Shown piece by piece: positions 58,191-64,000 of a DNA stretch of 64,000 nucleotides. The translations under genes were made by a program, and so were the position numbers. A model generated the notes under the pieces. It was given only the letters and a program-made list of their open reading frames with translations. It made no database searches and was not told where the DNA came from. This DNA is from an uncultured Lachnospiraceae bacterium (GTDB lineage: Bacteria; Bacillota; Clostridia; Lachnospirales; Lachnospiraceae). The stretch spans positions 1 to 64,000 of the forward strand of contig CATOJE010000003.1 in assembly GCA_951800145.1 (NCBI GenBank), in the 5' to 3' direction. How positions within the stretch are numbered: position 1 is the first letter of the stretch; the number at the start of each line of letters is the position of its first letter.

Positions 58191-61100
58191 TTACACGTCA
58201 CACCGCCTGTCTCTTGAAAGCAGATATGCATAATCCTTTACAACGGTATCCACGATCTGCCGGATTCCCTCCGGAATCTCCTCCGGAGCCGTTCCCACCC
58301 TATAATCCAGGATGGTTTCAAAGAGCCGCACCTTGCAGCTTCCCTTCTCCCCATCGGTCAGCACAAAGCCGTTGTTCCTGCTGTTTTCCATATCTGCATC
58401 ATTTGCAAATAAGGTAAACTTATCCAGATAGGGCGCGCTGTCATAGGGACAGAAGCTCTTACAGTTCCCGCACTCATTGCACATGTAGTCTACATGGATA
58501 ATCTGGTGCATGCTGCGGCCAGGCACGGTGATGGATACATTGGCCCGGTTGGGGCAGACCTCCACGCAGTTCTCGCACACGGCCGAGCAGGTGAGGCAGC
58601 GGCTGCTCTCCGGCTGCTGGCTTTCCTTTAACAGACGGCCTTTCGTCTCATAGATTACCGCCTCATCGCCTGAGGGGGCAAAATCCGATACCAGGGCACG
58701 GCCTGCGATGGCTTCCGCCGCCATGCGGCCGTCCCGGATTCCCTCTACCACCGTAGCCGGGCCCAGTAAGCCGTCACCGGCCACATAGATCCCCTTCACG
58801 CTGGTCTCCAGTGTTTCCGGATTCACCACCGCACGCCCCCGGCTATCCACAGCGATGCCGTTTGCCTGATAAAAATCGGTGGGAACCTTCTCTCCCACAG
58901 CCGCGATGACCGTATCGGCAGGGACCTCTTCTATTTCCTGGGTTTCCACCACGCCTCTTCTCCCGCTGGCGTCATAGTCCCCCAGCACCATCCTCTTACA
59001 GGTGAGCACACCATCCTTTAATTTCACCGGGGAAAAAAGCTCTGCGAACTCCACTCCGTCCTGGATGGCCATCTCCAGCTCCTCCGCGTCCGCCGGCATA
59101 TAGCGCTTGGTCCGGCGGTATACCAGGGAAACCTTCTCCACTCCTGCATTCCTCTTTGCCGCCCGGGCGGTATCCATGGCTGTATTCCCGCCGCCGATTA
59201 CCACTACATTTTTTCCTAAGTCCGCCTTGCCCCCGGTTTCCTTAAACTCCCGCAGGAATGCCAGGGCATTTACCGGGGTTCCCTCCTCTAAGCGGAGGAC
59301 TCCAGGCTCAGAAGCGCCCACCGCTAATACCACTGCGTCATACTGCTCCTTTAGGGCCTTCACATCTTCAATGGGAGTTCCGGTAAGCATCTCCACGCCC
59401 ATAGCCTTTACCAGAGCCACATCCTTCTCGATGGCCTCCTCTGAGATGCGGAAGCCGGGGATAATATTCCGAACCACGCCTCCCAGCTTTTCATCCTTTT
59501 CAAATAAGGTTACCTGATAACCGCCCTTTGCCAGGAAGTAGGCTGCAGAAAGCCCCGCAGGGCCTCCCCCTACCACCGCTGCCTTTTTCCCATTGGCTTT
59601 TATCTCCGGCTTCCAGCCTGCGAGGAAGTCTTCATAGCCACCCTCAGCCGCTGCAAGCTTCGCCCCCCGGATATTCACCGAATCCTCATAAAAGTTTCTG
59701 GTACATTTGCTCATGCAGTTGTGGGCGCAGATGGTTCCGGTGATAAAGGGAAGAGGATTCTTCTCCGTAATCACCTTCATGGCCTCAGCGTACTTTCCCT
59801 CTCCCACCAGCTTTACGTAGCAGGTGATATCCTGATGGATGGGGCAGCCCTCCTTACAGGGAGCCACAAAGCAGTCCACCAGGGGAACCTGGCTTTTCAT
59901 CTTTCTGGAGGGAAGGGGCTTTACCGGTTTTACATGATATTTATTCTTCTTAACGGCTTCCACCAGCTCTGCCACCCGGTCTGCGTCCACTCTGGTAAAG
60001 GCGGCCGCCTCCTTCCCGGCAAAGATCTCCCCAATCTGGGACAGCCTCTGGTAACCGCCCGGCTTTAACAGCGTGGTCGCCATAGTCACCGGCCAGATCC
60101 CCGCGTCCACAATTTCTTCTATATTAAATGCGTCCGCGCCGCCGGAGTAAGAGATCCGAAGCTTGCCGCCGAAATCCTCAGAAAGCTTTTTAGCCACGGA
60201 CATGGACAGAGCGTATAAGGATTTTCCGGACATATACATTTCATTTCCCGGAAGCTCCCCTGCCTTGATATCCACTGGGAAGGTATTGGTAATCTTTACT
60301 CCAAAGGCCAGCCCCTTCTCATCTGCCAGAGCCTGGAGACGCTTTAGCATGGGGACTGCATCCTCATACTGTAAATCATCCTTAAAGTGGAAATCCCCAA
60401 AGGCCACATAGTCATAGCCCATCTCATCCATCAGGCTTCTGGCATACTCATAGCCCAGCAGGGTGGGATTACACTTAATGAAGGTATTGGTCTTCTTCTC
60501 CGTCAGCAGATACACGGCAATCCGCTCGATTTCATCCGGCGGGCAGCCGTGAAGGGTGGACAGGGTAATGCTGTTGCAGACAGCCGGGGAAATGGACTCC
60601 ACGTCCTCTCTGGTCACCTTAGAGAATTTATCCAGGTTCTCCAGAAGCCACTGGCGGCACTCCTTATAAATCGAAGTTTCCGATGCATCCTTCATCCCCT
60701 CGATGAACCGGTCGATCTTCTCGGTCTTGATTCCCGCCAGGTCGTAGCCCACGCTCATATTAAACTGGAAGCCGTCCATGGCGCCTAAGCCAAACTCCTT
60801 TGCCATGACCTGGCAGGCAAACCAGGCCTTCACATACTCGTCAAATGCCTGGGGAACATAGAGCTCTGTGGACCACTCTACATTATAGCACTCATCATCC
60901 ACTTTAATGCAGGGCTTGGATACCGGCAAGTCCTCCCCGTCTAAAATCTGTACCGTCTTCAGCTCAAAGAACCGGCTGCCTGCGTAGTAGGCTGCCATAA
61001 TATTCTGCGCCAGCTGGGTATGGGGCCCTGCCGCCGGGCCGAAGGGAGTCTCCAGCTTCCGGCCGAAGATCTCATATGCCTTTTTCTCCCCTGCAAGGAA

Positions 61101-61199
61101 GGGCCGGTGAAGTCCGAACACCGTCCCCTTTTTCTGTTCCTCTAAAACCCACTCCATTAAATTAGGAAATGGAATTGGCGTCATCTTATCACTCATCAT
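58191..61199 (-). CDS. ygfK: Putative selenate reductase subunit YgfK (FAD/Fe-S oxidoreductase)
   Basis: MSDKMTPIPFPNLMEWVLEEQKKGTVFGLHRPF; KKAAVVGGGPAGLSAAYFLAKGGYQVTLFEKDEKLGG; VDYMCNECGNCKSFCPYDSAPYLDKFTLF. Confidence 0.93.
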   Translation of the reverse strand: MMSDKMTPIPFPNLMEWVLEEQKKGTVFGLHRPFLAGEKKAYEIFGRKLETPFGPAAGPHTQLAQNIMAAYYAGSRFFELKTVQILDGEDLPVSKPCIKVDDECYNVEWSTELYVPQAFDEYVKAWFACQVMAKEFGLGAMDGFQFNMSVGYDLAGIKTEKIDRFIEGMKDASETSIYKECRQWLLENLDKFSKVTREDVESISPAVCNSITLSTLHGCPPDEIERIAVYLLTEKKTNTFIKCNPTLLGYEYARSLMDEMGYDYVAFGDFHFKDDLQYEDAVPMLKRLQALADEKGLAFGVKITNTFPVDIKAGELPGNEMYMSGKSLYALSMSVAKKLSEDFGGKLRISYSGGADAFNIEEIVDAGIWPVTMATTLLKPGGYQRLSQIGEIFAGKEAAAFTRVDADRVAELVEAVKKNKYHVKPVKPLPSRKMKSQVPLVDCFVAPCKEGCPIHQDITCYVKLVGEGKYAEAMKVITEKNPLPFITGTICAHNCMSKCTRNFYEDSVNIRGAKLAAAEGGYEDFLAGWKPEIKANGKKAAVVGGGPAGLSAAYFLAKGGYQVTLFEKDEKLGGVVRNIIPGFRISEEAIEKDVALVKAMGVEMLTGTPIEDVKALKEQYDAVVLAVGASEPGVLRLEEGTPVNALAFLREFKETGGKADLGKNVVVIGGGNTAMDTARAAKRNAGVEKVSLVYRRTKRYMPADAEELEMAIQDGVEFAELFSPVKLKDGVLTCKRMVLGDYDASGRRGVVETQEIEEVPADTVIAAVGEKVPTDFYQANGIAVDSRGRAVVNPETLETSVKGIYVAGDGLLGPATVVEGIRDGRMAAEAIAGRALVSDFAPSGDEAVIYETKGRLLKESQQPESSRCLTCSAVCENCVEVCPNRANVSITVPGRSMHQIIHVDYMCNECGNCKSFCPYDSAPYLDKFTLFANDADMENSRNNGFVLTDGEKGSCKVRLFETILDYRVGTAPEEIPEGIRQIVDTVVKDYAYLLSRDRRCDV

Positions 61200-61228
61200 A
61201 ATCTCCTTTCCAGAAATCATTTTAATCC

Positions 61229-62563
61229 TTATCCGTTAATGCTCTTCCAAAGCTTCTCTGCTTCCGCTCTCACGTCCGCCAGCACCTTCTCCTCGTCGAT
61301 TCCCACTAATTCCCGATCCTTCATGAGAATCCGGCCATTGCACATGGTGGTTACCACGCTGCGTCCCATCATGCCGAAGAGGATGTGGCCGTTTACATTG
61401 GATGCGTTCATCGGCGTCCTGGGGATATAATCGGTCACAATCACATCCGCCGCCGCCCCCGGCTTTAACACACCCAGCTCCTGTTTAAAATACCGCCCGG
61501 CGATGGCCGCGTTCCCCTGGAACAGCATCTTAGGGATCTCTCCCCACGCCGCCGTGGCGTCACAGAGGTGGTGCTTGTGAAGGATATTGGCCACCTTGTA
61601 GGATTCCAGGATATCATGGGTATAGCCGTCGGTCCCCAGTCCCGTTAACACGCCGTGATGGACGATGGCCATGGTGGGCGGGCAGCCGCAGGCATTGCCC
61701 ATGTTGGATTCCGGATTATGTACCACCATGGTATCCGTGTCCTTTAACAGCTCCATCTCATGCTCGTTCACATAGATGCAGTGTGCGGTGATGGTTTTTG
61801 GCCCTAAGATATCCCAGTCGTAGAGCCGGTCCAGAATCCGCTTTCCATAATGCTTTAAGCAGTGGTGAAGATCCTCGATCCCCTCCGCCACATGGATGTG
61901 GTAGCCCACGCCCTCCGGCTTGTGCTCCTGGCACAGGGCCATGGTGGCGTCGGATATGGTAAAGGAAGCATGCATGCCCATCATCCCGGCGATCATGCCG
62001 CTGTCATCGGCTAAGGCGTGGTTGATAAACCGCTCATTCTCCAGCACCGACTGCCTGGCCTTTTCCTCCCCGTCCCGGTCAGAGATCTCATAGCAGAGAC
62101 AGGTGCGGATCCCCAGCTTCTTCGCCGCGTCCTCGATGGCGGATAAGCTGTCCGGAATCTCCCCGAAGCTGGCATGGTGGTCAAATACCGTGGTCACTCC
62201 ATTCTTAATGCTGTCAATATAGGTAGTCATGGCGCTCTGCCTGGTCTGCTCCAGAGTCAGATGGCGGTCGATGGTCCACCACTGCCCGTCCAGGATATCC
62301 AGGAAGCCATGGGGGTCATAGCCTTTGATGCTTAAGCCCCTGGCCATAGCGCTGTAAATATGTTCATGGGTATTAATGAAAGCCGGCATAATCACGCCGC
62401 CCTTTGCATCCACAAATTCCCCTTCCGGGTATTTCTCTTTCATCTGAGACAGCTCCCCCACCTCCAGTATGGTGGTTTTATCCACTACCACTGCCCCGTT
62501 TTCGAAAAAGGGATGCTCCTCATCTCTGGTTACCAGACGGCCATTTCCGATTACTATCATCAT
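61229..62563 (-). CDS. ssnA: Putative aminohydrolase SsnA
   Basis: MPAFINTHEHIYSAMARGLSIKGYDPHGFLDILDGQWWTIDRHLTLEQTRQSAMTTYIDSIKNGVTTVFDHHAS. Confidence 0.94.
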   Translation of the reverse strand: MMIVIGNGRLVTRDEEHPFFENGAVVVDKTTILEVGELSQMKEKYPEGEFVDAKGGVIMPAFINTHEHIYSAMARGLSIKGYDPHGFLDILDGQWWTIDRHLTLEQTRQSAMTTYIDSIKNGVTTVFDHHASFGEIPDSLSAIEDAAKKLGIRTCLCYEISDRDGEEKARQSVLENERFINHALADDSGMIAGMMGMHASFTISDATMALCQEHKPEGVGYHIHVAEGIEDLHHCLKHYGKRILDRLYDWDILGPKTITAHCIYVNEHEMELLKDTDTMVVHNPESNMGNACGCPPTMAIVHHGVLTGLGTDGYTHDILESYKVANILHKHHLCDATAAWGEIPKMLFQGNAAIAGRYFKQELGVLKPGAAADVIVTDYIPRTPMNASNVNGHILFGMMGRSVVTTMCNGRILMKDRELVGIDEEKVLADVRAEAEKLWKSING

Positions 62564-62867
62564 AGTCTCCTTTCCTTAATCACATCAAATGATTTACATT
62601 TTTCTCTATCTGTCTTTCTGCACAAAAGCCAGATCGATTTCTGTGCAATATGCACAGTTTTTCCGCAGCATCATCTTGATACCCTAATACTATCACTATA
62701 ATCAGTACTTTGCAAGTGGTTTTGCAAAAAAATTTTGTATATCTAAAAATTTTTGTATTTTCCTCTTGCAATTCCAGATTTTTGTGCTATGATGGAGTCA
62801 TGAGGAACTGAAACCTTCAGGCGCTTGGCAATGAACGCACCTGTTAATCATCACAGAAAGGAAGTAT

Positions 62868-63539
62868 ATGAACTACACCTTAGAATTATTAATCCAGATC
62901 TCCAAGGGCTTCGCAAGCCAGTTCGGATCCGACTGTGAGATCGTAATCCACGATCTGATGTCTCAGGATCTGGAGCGCTCCATTGTCTACATTGAAAATG
63001 GACACATTACCCACCGGCAGGTGGGCGGCGGTCCTTCCAAGGCCGCCTTAGAAGCCATGGATGCAGTGAAGCGGCATCCCGATTCCCTTCAGGATCACAC
63101 CGGATACCTGACTAAGACCTCCGACGGGCGGATCTTAAAGTCCAGCACCCTGTACATCCGGAATGAAAAGGGAGAGGTCCGGTACATGCTTTCCATTAAT
63201 TATGACATCACCGGGCTGGTAAGCTTCGACCAGGCCATCAAGTCCTTAATTCAGACGGATAAGCCGGTGAATGAAACCCCGCCGGAGCAGATCGTGACCA
63301 ATGTAAATGACCTGCTGGATCATCTGCTGGAGCAGTCGGTCAGTCTTGTGGGAAAGCCGGCGGCCCTGATGAATAAGGAAGAGAAGATCAAGGCCATCCA
63401 GTTTCTCAACGATGCAGGCGCTTTCCTGATAACCAAGTCAGGCGACAAGGTTTCCAAGTATTTCGGAATTTCCAAGTTCACCCTCTACAGCTATATCGAT
63501 GTGAACAACCGAAAGCATGAGGAGGAATCTGCTTCTTAA
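62868..63539 (+). CDS. YheO-like PAS/HTH transcriptional regulator
   Basis: LEIQISKGFASQFGSDCEIVIHDL-type N-terminus; C-terminal GAFLITKSGDKVSKYFGISKFTLYSYID. Confidence 0.85.
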   Translation: MNYTLELLIQISKGFASQFGSDCEIVIHDLMSQDLERSIVYIENGHITHRQVGGGPSKAALEAMDAVKRHPDSLQDHTGYLTKTSDGRILKSSTLYIRNEKGEVRYMLSINYDITGLVSFDQAIKSLIQTDKPVNETPPEQIVTNVNDLLDHLLEQSVSLVGKPAALMNKEEKIKAIQFLNDAGAFLITKSGDKVSKYFGISKFTLYSYIDVNNRKHEEESAS

Positions 63540-63626
63540 CACGTTGTATAAATATAACCCGGAACGTTAAAAACCTCGCGGCAGTCACTTGGCTCATTGC
63601 CCGCGGGAATAAAGGAGGAAAATCAC

Positions 63627-64000
63627 ATGAACCAGCCAATGAAATGGGTAACCAACCAGATGCCGAAAACCTCAGACTCCCAGCTGAAGGTGATGGCGCT
63701 GGACGAAATCAAGAAGGCCAGAGCCTTCCACGAAAGCTTCCCCCAGTACAGCAAGACGCCTCTTAGCAAGCTGGAGAACATGGCGGACTACTTAGGGCTG
63801 AAGGAGGTCTACATCAAGGATGAATCCTACCGGTTCGGCTTAAATGCCTTTAAGGTGCTGGGCGGCTCCTTCGCCATGGCGCGCTACATCGCAAAGCAGA
63901 CCGGAAAGGATGTATCCCAGCTTCCCTATGAGGTATTAACCTCTGACAAGCTTCGGGAAGAGTTCGGCCAGGCCACCTTCTTCACCGCCACCGACGGAAA
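63627..64000 (+). CDS. ygeX: Diaminopropionate ammonia-lyase (DpaL/YgeX), truncated by window end
   Basis: MNQPMKWVTNQMPKTSDSQLKVMALDEIKKARAFHESFPQYSKTPLSKLENMADYLGLKEVYIKDESYRFGLNAFKVLGGSFAMA; SD aaaggagg. Confidence 0.88.
   Translation, partial: MNQPMKWVTNQMPKTSDSQLKVMALDEIKKARAFHESFPQYSKTPLSKLENMADYLGLKEVYIKDESYRFGLNAFKVLGGSFAMARYIAKQTGKDVSQLPYEVLTSDKLREEFGQATFFTATDG

Overview
The window looks like a chromosomal segment from a gut-type Clostridia/Lachnospiraceae genome (inferred from gene content and codon style; no database search was run). Left to right: a secreted D-Ala-D-Ala carboxypeptidase; a PadR + SEDS (FtsW/RodA) pair; a glycogen debranching enzyme; an AraC regulator; a collapsed BREX phage-defence locus (XRE regulator, truncated brxA, 3' end of pglX, intact AlbA_2-type ATPase, brxL fragment); a sugar ABC transporter / aldolase / CoA-disulfide reductase locus whose FGGY kinase is disrupted; a low-GC surface-polysaccharide cluster (21.5-34.2 kb, minus strand) with an apparent CMP-keto-acid sugar pathway (split transketolase, DRE-TIM aldolase, KdsC-like phosphatase, cytidylyltransferase, PP-loop protein, GT52) but no recognisable NeuB/KdsA; a degenerate tyrosine-recombinase homologue and XRE regulators; DUF1538 + PII; AGCS symporter + LysR; and a selenium-dependent molybdenum hydroxylase / purine-catabolism region (41-64 kb: cysteine desulfurase, YqeB, YedF, SelD, TusA-like, YedE, hydantoinase, Se-dependent XDH, DUF3343, YgfK, SsnA, YheO-like regulator, DpaL/YgeX start). 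Intergenic regions contain a promoter-equipped structured RNA candidate next to yedE, a probable type I toxin-antitoxin remnant, dispersed hairpin repeats and several short tandem repeats. No rRNA, tRNA or CRISPR array was recognised. The most interesting items are the colinear BREX scar, the NeuB-less CMP-sugar gene set and the structured RNA candidate.
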